This document shows, one piece after another, positions 1 to 8,509 of a DNA stretch of 57,318 nt. The stretch covers positions 1 to 57,318 of the forward strand of contig CALLPI010000025.1 in NCBI GenBank assembly GCA_938015595.1, read 5' to 3'. How positions within the stretch are numbered: the stretch's first letter is position 1; every line of letters begins with the position of its first letter. The DNA is from an uncultured Saprospiraceae bacterium. GTDB taxonomy: Bacteria > Bacteroidota > Bacteroidia > Chitinophagales > Saprospiraceae. The translations under genes and the position numbers were made by a program. Under the pieces are notes generated by a model. The model saw only the letters and a list, made by a program, of their open reading frames with translations, ran no database searches and had not been told where the DNA came from.

Positions 1-9
1 AAAGATATG

Positions 10-121
<112 letters not shown>

Positions 122-190
122 TTTTTTAGACTTTAGTACAAGGTGCTGATGGCACCATCCATGTATAATGCAATGTAATGTGCTGTGGTG

Positions 191-229
191 AAAGCCCGCC
201 TTGCGCGTAAGTGCAAAGCGGGCTTTTTG
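191..229 (+). terminator. Intrinsic terminator of the rRNA operon, probably bidirectional
   Basis: A nine-base perfect stem AAAGCCCGC (191-199) / GCGGGCTTT (218-226) is followed by a T-rich tail. It ends the 5S transcript on the plus strand. Because the stem begins with AAA, its complement also ends in T's, so it can terminate the convergent lpxD gene whose stop codon lies at 236. Confidence 0.85.
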
Positions 230-235
230 TTGGTA

Positions 236-1291
236 TTATGTTTTGTCCGCTGTTGGGTCTTTTAGTTTGTCTTCTAATTGTTTGACTTTCCTGTCTAGTT
301 CTGGCAGGCGCTTGAAAACAGCATGTGAGCGGATAAAATCTTTATACGTAAAAGCCGGGTATCCACATATAATGGTATTGGGTTCTTTAACAGACTGGGC
401 CACTCCTGCCTGGGCTTGAATGCTAGTGCCATCAGCAATGTGTATGTGACCAATGAATCCTACCTGGCCAGCAATGCGGCAATTGCGTCCTATCTTGGTA
501 CTGCCAGCTATGCCTACCTGGGCTGCTATTACAGTGTTTTCGCCTACTTCAACATTGTGGGCTACCTGTATGAGATTGTCCAGTTTCGCTCCTCGGCGTA
601 TGATAGTGGATCCTATGGAGGCGCGGTCTATAGTAGTGTTGGCGCCGATTTCTACATCGTCTTCGATGAGGACATTGCCAAGTTGGGCGATTTTTTGGTA
701 CGAGCCGTCGGGTTGGGGCGCAAATCCAAAGCCGTCGCTGCCAATGACTACGTTGGCATGAATAATGCAACGAGCACCTATCTGGCAATCAAACAGGATG
801 CGAGCGCCCGGATGGATATAAGTATTTTGCCCGATTACTGCATTGGCGCCAATAAATGCCTGGGCACCTATGTAACAGCCATCTTCTAATACAGCGCCGG
901 CTTCGATTACAGCAAAAGGACCAATGCTTACCTGTTGGCCAATTCGGGCTTCAGGGTGTATCTCTGCCCTTGGCGATATACCGGAATGATTAGCTTGACG
1001 CTCGAGTTGCGCCTGGCCAAAATGATTCATCAACTGTGCTAGTGCACCATAAACATCATCTACGCGAATCAGGGTAGCCGATACTGGTTGCCGGGGCTGA
1101 AAGTCGCGGCTTACCAGCACAACAGACGCCTTGGTAGTGTAAATGTACTGGGTGTAGAGGTCTCTGCCCAGAAAGGTGATTTCGCCTGGTTGTGCTTCTT
1201 CAATTTTACCAGGCCTGCTGACTAGTATCTCCGGGTCGCCTTCGATGCTGCCGCCCAGCAGCGCTGCTAATTCTTTTGCGGATAATTGCAT
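236..1291 (-). CDS. lpxD: UDP-3-O-acylglucosamine N-acyltransferase LpxD
   Basis: LpxD transfers a 3-hydroxyacyl chain from acyl-carrier protein to the 2-amino group of UDP-3-O-acyl-glucosamine, the third step of lipid A synthesis, in the cytosol. The 351-residue protein has the LpxD N-terminal uridine-binding domain (residues 1 to about 100), then a left-handed beta-helix of hexapeptide repeats (about 105-320), then a C-terminal helix (KRLPELDRKVKQLEDKL). His245 in IQVAHNVEVG matches the catalytic histidine of the family. The frame is open further upstream to 1402, but residues before MQLSAKELAALLGG do not resemble LpxD, so I start at 1291. The gene stands alone here rather than beside lpxC/fabZ. 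Its 5' end is divergent from the small gene at 1350. Confidence 0.95.
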   Translation of the reverse strand: MQLSAKELAALLGGSIEGDPEILVSRPGKIEEAQPGEITFLGRDLYTQYIYTTKASVVLVSRDFQPRQPVSATLIRVDDVYGALAQLMNHFGQAQLERQANHSGISPRAEIHPEARIGQQVSIGPFAVIEAGAVLEDGCYIGAQAFIGANAVIGQNTYIHPGARILFDCQIGARCIIHANVVIGSDGFGFAPQPDGSYQKIAQLGNVLIEDDVEIGANTTIDRASIGSTIIRRGAKLDNLIQVAHNVEVGENTVIAAQVGIAGSTKIGRNCRIAGQVGFIGHIHIADGTSIQAQAGVAQSVKEPNTIICGYPAFTYKDFIRSHAVFKRLPELDRKVKQLEDKLKDPTADKT

Positions 1292-1349
1292 GAACGCAAA
1301 GTTCGTTGATTTCAGCGTAAAGTTTCTATTTTGAGCGCAAAAAATAGCC

Positions 1350-1487
1350 ATGAAGCCATTTGGATACTCCGAAGATGGACCGCCGCCGCCAGTTCTTCGC
1401 ACCTGGCCCAGGGTATATGCCTTTGTACTGGTCTTTAATTTGTTGTTCGTGGCGCTGATGTGGTATTTGAGCCTTCGCTACGTTTGA
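1350..1487 (+). CDS. 45-residue single-TM microprotein, probable symporter accessory subunit
   Basis: An ATG at 1350 opens a 45-codon frame ending in TGA at 1485-1487. The product starts with a polar, proline-rich stretch (MKPFGYSEDGPPPP), then VLRTWPR, then one strong hydrophobic helix (about residues 22-41, VYAFVLVFNLLFVALMWYL). This is the shape of the tiny accessory proteins encoded just before sodium symporters, such as MetS before MetP or the DUF4212 small subunits. It ends 26 nt before the symporter at 1514 on the same strand. The second symporter in this window (41770) also has a small membrane partner upstream. The accessory role is inferred from size, topology and position. The frame overlaps nothing real on the other strand because lpxD starts at 1291. 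Confidence 0.7.
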   Translation: MKPFGYSEDGPPPPVLRTWPRVYAFVLVFNLLFVALMWYLSLRYV

Positions 1488-1513
1488 CTATTCAAGCCGA
1501 GTATTGAGATGGT

Positions 1514-3202
1514 ATGAGCACGATAGATTGGATAGTAATGCTAGGCGCCCTGCTGGGCATAGCTGCCTATGGTGTGTATAAAACTCGCCATGTGCGCAGT
1601 GTGAGGAGCTATCTGCTAGGCGATCGACAACTGCCCTGGTGGACAATAGGGCTTTCTATCATGGCTACGCAGGCCAGTGCCATCACTTTTTTGTCCACGC
1701 CGGGGCAAGCTTATGAAGATGGTATGCGCTTTTTGCAGTTTTACTTTGGTATGCCATTGGCAATGGTCATTCTATCGGTATTTGTAATCCCTCTATACTA
1801 TCGCTTACAGGTTTATACCCCCTATGAGTATTTGGAAGAGCGCTTCGACCTGAGAACGCGCATCCTGACGGCGCTGCTGTTTTTGCTGCAACGCGGCCTG
1901 GCGGCAGGGCTTACCATTTACGCGCCTTCCATTGTGTTGTCCAGTATTCTGGGATGGAGCCTCAATTTTACTATATTGTTCATCGGTTTAGTAGTGATTG
2001 TTTATACTGTTTCAGGAGGTACAACCGCTGTAAGTGTGACACAGCGCCAGCAGATGATTGTCATCTTGTTGGGGTTATTCATGGCTGCTGGTATCATTTG
2101 GTACAAGTTACCCAGAGAAGTTGGCCTGAGCGGAGCAGTGGACTTAGCCGGCCATTTGGGCAAAATGAATATGGTGACGCTTTCTTTGGATTTCAAAGAC
2201 CGATACAATATTTGGTCGGGCATGATAGCAAGCGTGTTCTTGTTTCTTTCATACTTCGGAACCGATCATTCGCAGGTGTCGCGCTATTTGTCGGGTAAGT
2301 CACTTACAGAGAGCCGTTTGGGTTTGATGTTCAACGGATTGCTCAAGGTACCCATGCAGTTTTTGGTACTGGCGGTGGGTATCCTGGTATTTGTGTTCTA
2401 TCAGTTTACACGGCCTCCGTTGCACTACAATGAAGTGAATGTAAGCCAGGTAAAGAGTAGTGAATATGCCGTGCAGTACCAGAGCCTGGAGCAAGCTCAT
2501 GCGCAATTGTTCATGCAGAAAGAACAAATCATGCGGCAGATTGTGGAAGCAGCCAGGGTAGAAAATCGCTTGGCCTTGAACAAGGCGCGGGCAGAGGCTA
2601 AGCTGCTGCAAGATAAGGAAGCAATGCTCCGCCAGGAGGCTAAGGCGCTGATTGGCAAGGCGGTACCTGGCGCTAAGACTCAGGATACTGATTATGTGTT
2701 TCTGTCATTTGTCATGCAGTATATGCCCATTGGCGTAGTGGGTTTTCTGTTGGCTATGATTTTTGCAGCGGGCATGTCTTCTACTTCCTCAGAGCTGAAT
2801 GCGCTCACCAGCGTGATGGCAATGGATATATACAAGCGCAACATGGTAAAAGGCCGCAGCGACGTGCACTATCTCCGTATGTCTAGAGTTTTCACTGTGT
2901 TTTGGGGGCTGCTGGCGCTGGGGTTTGCAGCTTCTGCACAGTTGTTTGAAAATCTCATCCAGATGGTCAATTGGCTAGGCTCTCTGTTTTACGGTACTAT
3001 ACTGGGTATTTTTCTCGTAGGTTTTTTCATGCCTAAAGTGAAAGGGAAAGCCGTATTTATGGCGGCGCTGATCACTCAAGCGGTCATCATCGCGCTATTT
3101 GTACTGGAGCGCCAAGGGTGGTTGCCCATCTCTTTCTTATGGTACAACCCCATTGCTTGCCTGTTGGTGATAGGCATAGGCTGGTTGCTAAAGGGCAAGT
3201 AA
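1514..3202 (+). CDS. Sodium:solute symporter (SSS/SLC5 family) with a coiled-coil insertion
   Basis: A 562-residue polytopic inner-membrane protein of the sodium:solute symporter family. It shows the family N-terminus (a first helix, then SYLLGDRQLPWWTIGLSI and the unwound TM1 region MATQASAITFLSTPGQAY) and about 13 hydrophobic segments. The overall type is closer to the SLC5A NIS/SMVT-like bacterial branch than to ActP. Between TM segments, residues 300-393 form an inserted hydrophilic, heptad-like helix rich in Glu, Gln, Ala, Lys and Arg, which most family members lack. The substrate cannot be read from sequence. It is probably cotranscribed with the 45-residue microprotein gene that ends 26 nt upstream. 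The downstream T9SS gene has its own leader. Confidence 0.9.
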   Translation: MSTIDWIVMLGALLGIAAYGVYKTRHVRSVRSYLLGDRQLPWWTIGLSIMATQASAITFLSTPGQAYEDGMRFLQFYFGMPLAMVILSVFVIPLYYRLQVYTPYEYLEERFDLRTRILTALLFLLQRGLAAGLTIYAPSIVLSSILGWSLNFTILFIGLVVIVYTVSGGTTAVSVTQRQQMIVILLGLFMAAGIIWYKLPREVGLSGAVDLAGHLGKMNMVTLSLDFKDRYNIWSGMIASVFLFLSYFGTDHSQVSRYLSGKSLTESRLGLMFNGLLKVPMQFLVLAVGILVFVFYQFTRPPLHYNEVNVSQVKSSEYAVQYQSLEQAHAQLFMQKEQIMRQIVEAARVENRLALNKARAEAKLLQDKEAMLRQEAKALIGKAVPGAKTQDTDYVFLSFVMQYMPIGVVGFLLAMIFAAGMSSTSSELNALTSVMAMDIYKRNMVKGRSDVHYLRMSRVFTVFWGLLALGFAASAQLFENLIQMVNWLGSLFYGTILGIFLVGFFMPKVKGKAVFMAALITQAVIIALFVLERQGWLPISFLWYNPIACLLVIGIGWLLKGK

Positions 3203-3338
3203 AAGCTAGGAATATTTCGACATATTGGGCTGTCGGCAATATACTGACCTTTGCCAGCTGTAGCAGATATAAATAAAGTGCAGATGGTAGTGGCAAAATC
3301 TCCTGCGTTTTTTCCATCTTTGTGCTAAACTTGTATCT

Positions 3339-4394
3339 ATGAAAAAATTTGCCTCTGCCATTTTGCTTATGGCGGTCTCTATGTGGCAATTGGCTGCCCA
3401 GGAAATCAACGTGCCAGCCACTCAGCGCCTGCTCATTACCAAGCGCACAGCCAGCTGGTGCCCTAATTGTGGCGGCTGGGGGTGGGCATTCTTTCGCCAG
3501 GTAATAGACGACAACAAGAACAAAGCTGTATTCTTTGCTGACCATTATGATGGCTTGCATACTACACCAACCTCCATTGCCATAGCCAATAATTTCGGCG
3601 GTGTAGGCCAGCCAGTATTTTTTGTAAACAACCAAAACCAGAACGTCAACAGCAGCAATACCGCAAGCGCCCGTGTTAATATTCAAACCCAGGTCAATAC
3701 GGCCTTTGCTACTCAGCCTGTGGTTCAAAGTGCCCACCGCGCTATTCTAAATGGCACTACTGGCGCTATTACTGTGCAGGCCAAGGCGCGGTTTTTCCAG
3801 GCAGCTTCAGGCGAGTTTTACCTAGGTATCTATTTGGTGCGCAAGGAGTTTGTGGGTTTTCAGTCAGGTCAGGGTAGTAACGCCGAGCATAAAGAGGTGC
3901 TCTGGGGGCATCTCACACCCAACGTCTTTGGTGAGTTGATAGCGAATGGAAATGTGCCTGCAGGCACAGAAGCCACCGTGAATGGACAAATCTCCGCTGC
4001 CGGGCTGGATTATTCCAAACTACGCATTGTGACCATCATCTGGCGCAAGAGTGGCGCGGTGTATCAGGTAGTGAATGCTAACGAAGAGGATTCGTTTCAG
4101 CAGCCCTCTGCTGCTGGCGAAACCCCAGGTAAGGCATCTCATCTGCAGGTATGGCCAAACGTAATCACCGAATCTGCCACTGTAGAAATAACCGCGCAGG
4201 ATGCGCTGCCTCATGCGCGTCTGGAACTGCTGGATGCTACCGGCAAAGTAGTTTACACGCTGCATACAGGAAGTATAGCTGCCGGTAAACAGCAGTTTAC
4301 CTTGTACAACGGAACGCAGCCAGCGGGTATGTATGTGCTGCGTCTGCAGGATGCCGCTGGTAGGGCTGAAGCTGTTCGGGTAATAGTGCGTTGA
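3339..4394 (+). CDS. Secreted thioredoxin-like/Omp28-like protein with T9SS type A sorting domain
   Basis: The 351-residue product has a signal peptide (MKKFASAILLMAVSMWQLAAQ), then a thioredoxin-fold-like region with a CPNC motif at Cys41-Cys44 (TASWCPNCGGWGW). The C-terminus from about residue 265 is a typical type A T9SS sorting domain: WPN near its start, then LELLDATGKVVY and PAGMYVLRL. It should be exported through the Sec pathway and then secreted or attached to the surface by the type IX system. A similar layout occurs in Omp28-family proteins of Bacteroidota. The CxxC pair could give disulfide or redox activity; the substrate is unknown. The motif CATCTTTG at 3315-3322 is a near match to a Bacteroidota -7 element. 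Confidence 0.8.
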   Translation: MKKFASAILLMAVSMWQLAAQEINVPATQRLLITKRTASWCPNCGGWGWAFFRQVIDDNKNKAVFFADHYDGLHTTPTSIAIANNFGGVGQPVFFVNNQNQNVNSSNTASARVNIQTQVNTAFATQPVVQSAHRAILNGTTGAITVQAKARFFQAASGEFYLGIYLVRKEFVGFQSGQGSNAEHKEVLWGHLTPNVFGELIANGNVPAGTEATVNGQISAAGLDYSKLRIVTIIWRKSGAVYQVVNANEEDSFQQPSAAGETPGKASHLQVWPNVITESATVEITAQDALPHARLELLDATGKVVYTLHTGSIAAGKQQFTLYNGTQPAGMYVLRLQDAAGRAEAVRVIVR

Positions 4395-4416
4395 GGTTCT
4401 GTACCGCACATTTGTC

Positions 4417-4875
4417 ATGATTGATCTAAATCTTGCCTTATATCAATCAGCATTGCGTATCAAGCGGCAAAACGGCGTACGCCAGATTTGGGACCCCATC
4501 CGTAAGAGATGGCTCGTTCTGCAGCCTGAAGAAATGGTGCGTCAATTGCTGTTGCAGTACTTGTTGCAAGCCAAGGGCTACAATGCACAACGCATTCGCA
4601 TGGAACGAGGCTTAGAAGTAAATACTATGAGCCGTCGTTGTGACATGTTGGTGTTTGACAAAAATATACAGCCTTGGTTGTTGGCCGAGTGCAAGGCGCC
4701 GCACGTGCCGGTTTCGCAGTCGGTATTTGATCAGGCAGCTGTATATAATACGACTTACAAGGCGCCCTACTTGTTGGTCACTAATGGTATAGATACTTGG
4801 TGCTGTGCCATTGATCATCAGCGGGGCTGCTACAACTTTTTGGAGGAAGTACCGGAGTGGGGGCGTGGCGTATGA
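4417..4875 (+). CDS. HsdR N-terminal domain-like PD-(D/E)xK nuclease-fold protein (solitary)
   Basis: A 152-residue protein matching the N-terminal nuclease domain of type I restriction HsdR subunits (HSDR_N-type). A PD-(D/E)xK core is visible: Asp76 in RRCDMLVFD, then Glu91-Cys-Lys93 in LLAECKAP, with Glu38/Glu39 as possible first acids. There is no helicase/motor domain and no hsdM or hsdS nearby, so it is not a restriction system. Short solitary copies like this are widespread in Bacteroidota chromosomes and uncharacterised, to my knowledge. The gene starts 22 nt after the T9SS gene on the same strand. Confidence 0.85.
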   Translation: MIDLNLALYQSALRIKRQNGVRQIWDPIRKRWLVLQPEEMVRQLLLQYLLQAKGYNAQRIRMERGLEVNTMSRRCDMLVFDKNIQPWLLAECKAPHVPVSQSVFDQAAVYNTTYKAPYLLVTNGIDTWCCAIDHQRGCYNFLEEVPEWGRGV

Positions 4876-4916
4876 GCACATGAGCCTGGTGATCGGATTT
4901 GCACCTGGAGGCCAGC

Positions 4917-5525
4917 TTAGCCCCTTTGCCGGAAAATTTTCTCTTCTATAAGATTCCGTTTGATTTCCCTAACCTCCCCAGGTTGGAGGTGCCCCAGCTC
5001 TAGCCCCTCAATGCGTGTGCGTATTAGGCGCAATACCGGAAAGCCTACGGCAGCACACATGCGGCGCACCTGGCGGTTTTTGCCCTCGGTGAGCGCAAGC
5101 GTCATCCAGGCGGTGGGTATTTGCGCACGAAACCGGACGGGAGGGTGGCGATCGGGCAGGGTAGGGGGGGCGGAAAGCAGGCTTACCTCTGCCGGTAGGG
5201 TGCGATACATACCTTGCTCGGTCGAAATATCCACTCCCTGACTTAGCTTTTGCAGTGCCTCGGCGGTAGGAATGCCCTCCACCTGAGCAAGATAGACGCG
5301 GCGGTGGCCAAAGCGCGGGTTGAGCAATCGCTGGTTCAGTTGGGGGTCGTTGGTAAGCAACAGCAGTCCCTCGCTGTCTTTGTCCAGGCGGCCTACGGGA
5401 TACACGTCGTTGGGTAGTAGCGGTTTCAATTCCGCAAGTGTACGTTGACCAGGTACTTCCTGAGTAAATTGCGACAACACGCCATAAGGCTTATAGAGGA
5501 GGAAATATCGGTACTGCATCTTCAT
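4917..5525 (-). CDS. rluE: 23S rRNA pseudouridine synthase, RluE-like (RsuA/RluB/E family)
   Basis: A 202-residue enzyme that isomerises a uridine in rRNA to pseudouridine. The family motif GRLDKDSEGLLLLTND carries the catalytic Asp48. Other family signatures are YFLLYKPYGVLSQFT near the N-terminus and EGKNRQVRRM...FPVLRLIR near the C-terminus. The short N-terminus without an S4 domain, and YKPYGVLSQF (compare NKPYDVLPQF in E. coli RluE), place it closest to RluE, which modifies U2457 of 23S rRNA. The start codon overlaps the stop of the upstream gene as ATGA (5522-5525), indicating translational coupling. Met3 is an alternative start. Confidence 0.9.
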   Translation of the reverse strand: MKMQYRYFLLYKPYGVLSQFTQEVPGQRTLAELKPLLPNDVYPVGRLDKDSEGLLLLTNDPQLNQRLLNPRFGHRRVYLAQVEGIPTAEALQKLSQGVDISTEQGMYRTLPAEVSLLSAPPTLPDRHPPVRFRAQIPTAWMTLALTEGKNRQVRRMCAAVGFPVLRLIRTRIEGLELGHLQPGEVREIKRNLIEEKIFRQRG

Positions 5526-6073
5526 TCCAGTAGCCTAAAAGATTCTAGGAATCTGTCGGCGGCGGCATTGAGGCTGCGCTCCTTTCGCATCACCGCTTGT
5601 ATGCAGTAGTAGCGGTTGCGTACTAAATAAGCGCGCGATTTGATGATAGCACGGCCGTCTTTGTAGTCTACTCGCCAAAAGATGCCAGGATATTTGCCGA
5701 GCCGGAGCGCGTTGGACCAAGCCACCTTGCCTGCTATGCTGAAGGCCGATTCCTCTATTGTGGCTTTAAAGAATTCTCCCACTAGGTCTGTGGAGTCATG
5801 ATGAATACTGCCAGGGGGGTAGTCACAGTACGATACCATGTAAACAGTGGTTTCGGTAGTTTGCGCGGCATCTTCAAAAAAATAAGTGTGATAGGCTAAT
5901 GTGCCCAGTGGGGTATCCATGCTGTCCACTTTGAGCTTGAGTTCGCCGGGGGTCAGTACCCTGAAGCGTCCGTCATACGAGCGGTATTCTTCCCATCTGG
6001 CCTGGCTTTGTGCCAGGGCTGTGGCTGCGGTGCCATTGAGCAGCAGAATCAAGCCGGTCATTTTGAGAAACAT
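5522..6073 (-). CDS. Exported hypothetical protein
   Basis: About 183 residues from the Met at 6073. A signal peptide is plain (MFLKMTGLILLLNGTAATALAQ), so the product is periplasmic or outer-membrane associated. The body has no motif I recognise. It alternates beta-strand-like stretches (YDGRFRVLTPGELKLKVDSM, ETTVYMVSYCDYPPG) and ends with AADRFLESFRLL. This resembles small exported proteins with one alpha/beta domain that occur as hypotheticals in Bacteroidota. The frame is open to 6112, but the extra residues lack a signal-peptide shape, so I chose 6073. It is coupled to rluE by an ATGA overlap. The next gene upstream on this strand ends at 6124, so all these minus-strand genes could share a transcript. 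Confidence 0.75.
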   Translation of the reverse strand: MFLKMTGLILLLNGTAATALAQSQARWEEYRSYDGRFRVLTPGELKLKVDSMDTPLGTLAYHTYFFEDAAQTTETTVYMVSYCDYPPGSIHHDSTDLVGEFFKATIEESAFSIAGKVAWSNALRLGKYPGIFWRVDYKDGRAIIKSRAYLVRNRYYCIQAVMRKERSLNAAADRFLESFRLLE

Positions 6074-6123
6074 GTCTAAAGAACGCCAATTTACGATGGG
6101 ATTATATATCAAGAGTGCAAGTC

Positions 6124-7854
6124 TTATTCCATTTCACGGGCTAGTGCTTCAAGTTGTCCGGCAATGCGTGCTTGCCATTCTTCCAGGCGGGTTAGTTGGG
6201 CGCCCTCGGAGTCCAGCAATTGGTCAAAGCGAATGAAATTATCGTCAATTCTGCCTTTGAGGCGAGTTACATAGGCCTTTAGTTTTTCTGATACTTCGGA
6301 GCTGAGAAGGGAGCGCCCCTTGTGTACTTCTGTTTCAAATTCGTTCAGGATGCGCTTGCGCTTGATGCCAGCAGTGACGCCCGCCAATAGCAATCCGATG
6401 GTGGAGAGTACGCCGCCGGTGATGTCGAACACCATACCCTGAGTAACAGCGGCCAGTATAATACCCACGACAGCCAAGCTGCTGCCGCCGGCAATGTTGG
6501 GCGATATGGAGGTATTGGCATTGCTGAACAAATCGCGCTGTACAAAGTTGTCGGACTGTTCCAGGAAGTGCGCGAAAGTATCCTGCAGTTCGCGATACAC
6601 ATTATTACGGCGTTCGGCCATGTTGTGAAAGAGTTCCTGGTCTTGCTGCAGAGCGGTTTGGCTATGGCGTATCTTGAGGTCAGTGATTTTGACCATTTGC
6701 TGGATGCTGTCGGCCAGATCGGCGACACTGTCATTGAGTTTGCGCTGCATTTCGGCATTAAGCTCCTGCTCCAGCGAGCCAGCAAAAGCGTGGAGCCATT
6801 CTTTGGGCGAGGTTTTGCGCGAAAAAAGGCCGGCGAAAGAGCGCTTAAGTAGGGCAAGGAAAGACAAGCCATTGCTGAGGACCTCGTACTTTTGGTGGGT
6901 GATGCGGTCGTATCCAGCCAGGAGGTTTTCTACGAGGGTGTCCACCTGCCGATGCGATTTGGCTTCCTGCTGAGTCAGGCTCAGGCGGATGTCTTCGCGA
7001 AAGGCTTGATCGGCAGTCCATTGCTTTTTTCGCAAGGCGATGCCGTTGGCTATGCGCGCCAGCAGATTTTGCGCGGTGCCTATGCTGTTGCGCAATTTGA
7101 GCAAAGGAGCTTTGCCGCCAGTAATGTGGGTGCGAATGTAGTTGCGCAAGGGTTCAAAGCCACTCTCTTCGCGACGCCCCTCCTGCTCGGCTTTGGCCGA
7201 CACGGCAAATACAACAGGGTGAGGAATGCCCTGTTTGTGTGCAGTAGCTACCACTCCTTGTAAGTTGACCTCGAGGTCGGCTGCATCCATCAGGTCTTTT
7301 TGCTGAAGTACGAAGATGACTTTCTTATGCCAGTCTTGGTGGATGTAGCGGAAAAAATCCCAGGCCGACTGCCGGTAGGGGTTTTTGGCTTCGAATACGA
7401 ACACTACGAGGTCAGAGGCAGGTATAAAACTCTCAGTGATTTCCTGGTGGCGTTCAATGATGGTGTTGGTACCGGGGGTATCTACGATGGCGATTTCGCG
7501 CAGAATGTTGGCGGGCAAAAAAATCTTCTTGAGCCATTGATTGACCTGTACTACTTCTTCCTGCTCGGCGTAGAGGAGTTGTTGTATGGTGTCGGTCATG
7601 GGCTGAGGCGCTACTTTGGCTACTTCTTTGCCAGCATCCAGCAGCGCATTGATGAAACTGCTCTTGCCGGCTTTTACCTCTCCTACGATAACAAACATGA
7701 AGGGGTCGTGAATGCGGTTGCGCAGCTCGCTCACTGTAAGTGCCAGTTCATCATTGCCAGTGAGTATCGCCAGCTCATGCAGGTCTTTGACGGCTTCCTC
7801 TACTTTGGCGCGGTGCACTTGAATTTCCTTGCTAATCAGTTTATTGGCTTGCAT
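6124..7854 (-). CDS. Bacterial dynamin-like GTPase
   Basis: A 576-residue member of the dynamin superfamily. The P-loop is GEVKAGKSS (residues 58-66), G3 is DTPGTNTIIERH, and the G4 position reads QQKD instead of the usual NKxD. Long helical regions with coiled-coil character follow (about 260-430 and 510-576). Near residues 450-495 two hydrophobic stretches (SSLAVVGIILAAVTQGMVF and GGVLSTIGLLLAGVTAGI) match the membrane-inserting paddle of bacterial dynamin-like proteins. The expected role is nucleotide-driven membrane binding, remodelling or fusion at the inner membrane. Many bacterial homologues are paired in tandem, but this one is single. Its start lies inside the last codons of wbqC (14-nt overlap). 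Confidence 0.9.
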   Translation of the reverse strand: MQANKLISKEIQVHRAKVEEAVKDLHELAILTGNDELALTVSELRNRIHDPFMFVIVGEVKAGKSSFINALLDAGKEVAKVAPQPMTDTIQQLLYAEQEEVVQVNQWLKKIFLPANILREIAIVDTPGTNTIIERHQEITESFIPASDLVVFVFEAKNPYRQSAWDFFRYIHQDWHKKVIFVLQQKDLMDAADLEVNLQGVVATAHKQGIPHPVVFAVSAKAEQEGRREESGFEPLRNYIRTHITGGKAPLLKLRNSIGTAQNLLARIANGIALRKKQWTADQAFREDIRLSLTQQEAKSHRQVDTLVENLLAGYDRITHQKYEVLSNGLSFLALLKRSFAGLFSRKTSPKEWLHAFAGSLEQELNAEMQRKLNDSVADLADSIQQMVKITDLKIRHSQTALQQDQELFHNMAERRNNVYRELQDTFAHFLEQSDNFVQRDLFSNANTSISPNIAGGSSLAVVGIILAAVTQGMVFDITGGVLSTIGLLLAGVTAGIKRKRILNEFETEVHKGRSLLSSEVSEKLKAYVTRLKGRIDDNFIRFDQLLDSEGAQLTRLEEWQARIAGQLEALAREME

Positions 7855-8491
7855 CAGGCTGAATTATATTGTAAGACTGGCGCAAAATACGAAGGGCATC
7901 TGGTCCGGTACAAAAAATCAGATCCAAGATACTCAAATTCGGTAAAAATCCCAGTCTGTCCTGAAAAACCTGTGGATAGGGCGCTATCTGAATGGCAGTG
8001 GCCTGGCGCTGCAAATGCGGTTTGTACTGAAATATCTTGCGCAAATCTTCAGCCCCAACTGGTGCTTTGTCGTATTGAGTGGTCAGGTGGATGGCTAAGT
8101 CGAGGTTCAATGCCCGGAGTGCCGCCCGGAGCAACGACAGATTCCAGTCTTGCAGCAACGCGGGTTGTGCCTTGAAACACGGCTCAAAGTATTCGGCATA
8201 GTGCTCAAAGAAAGGTGCGCTGCGATAAGCATCATGTATGCTGCGCCAGTGGCGGCGAGACCAGGGTTCGTGATATGCGATTCTGATTTGCCCCATCGCT
8301 TGCAAATACTTTCCTGACTGCAGTGGGACAGAAAGTGTCAGCGGCCCGTTGGCAGAGGCAATGACGCATCGGTTGCTGTATGTGCCCTTCAGATATGGTG
8401 CCCACGCCTCAAGTTGTATCTCCTTGTACTGGGCGAGGTGTGCAAAATACGCTCCAGGCGGCAGGTAGAGTAAGTCTAAAAGCGCAAGCAT
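7841..8491 (-). CDS. WbqC-like family protein
   Basis: A 216-residue protein with the WbqC-like N-terminal signature: a hydrophobic start, LPPGAYFAHLAQYKE, then a GTYSNRCVIASANG block and LSVPLQSGK. The RIAYHEPWSRRHWRSIHDAYRSAPFFEHY block is strongly typical of the family. Some WbqC proteins lie in O-antigen clusters, but the biochemical activity is not known. Its 3' end overlaps the start of the dynamin gene by 14 nt, so translation is probably coupled and the two may work together on the envelope. That functional link is inference only. Confidence 0.88.
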   Translation of the reverse strand: MLALLDLLYLPPGAYFAHLAQYKEIQLEAWAPYLKGTYSNRCVIASANGPLTLSVPLQSGKYLQAMGQIRIAYHEPWSRRHWRSIHDAYRSAPFFEHYAEYFEPCFKAQPALLQDWNLSLLRAALRALNLDLAIHLTTQYDKAPVGAEDLRKIFQYKPHLQRQATAIQIAPYPQVFQDRLGFLPNLSILDLIFCTGPDALRILRQSYNIIQPDASQ

Positions 8492-8509
8492 GGCGAACCA
8501 GGATTAGAT

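Noticed and set aside
416-889. Long plus-strand frame inside lpxD
   Set aside because: It is antisense to the hexapeptide-repeat region of lpxD, whose periodic codons produce a repeating, unnatural Tyr/Ala/Ser-rich frame.
4417-4875. Interpretation as a type I restriction system or defence island
   Set aside because: Only an HsdR N-terminal-like domain is present; no methylase, specificity or helicase genes and no mobile-element signs nearby.
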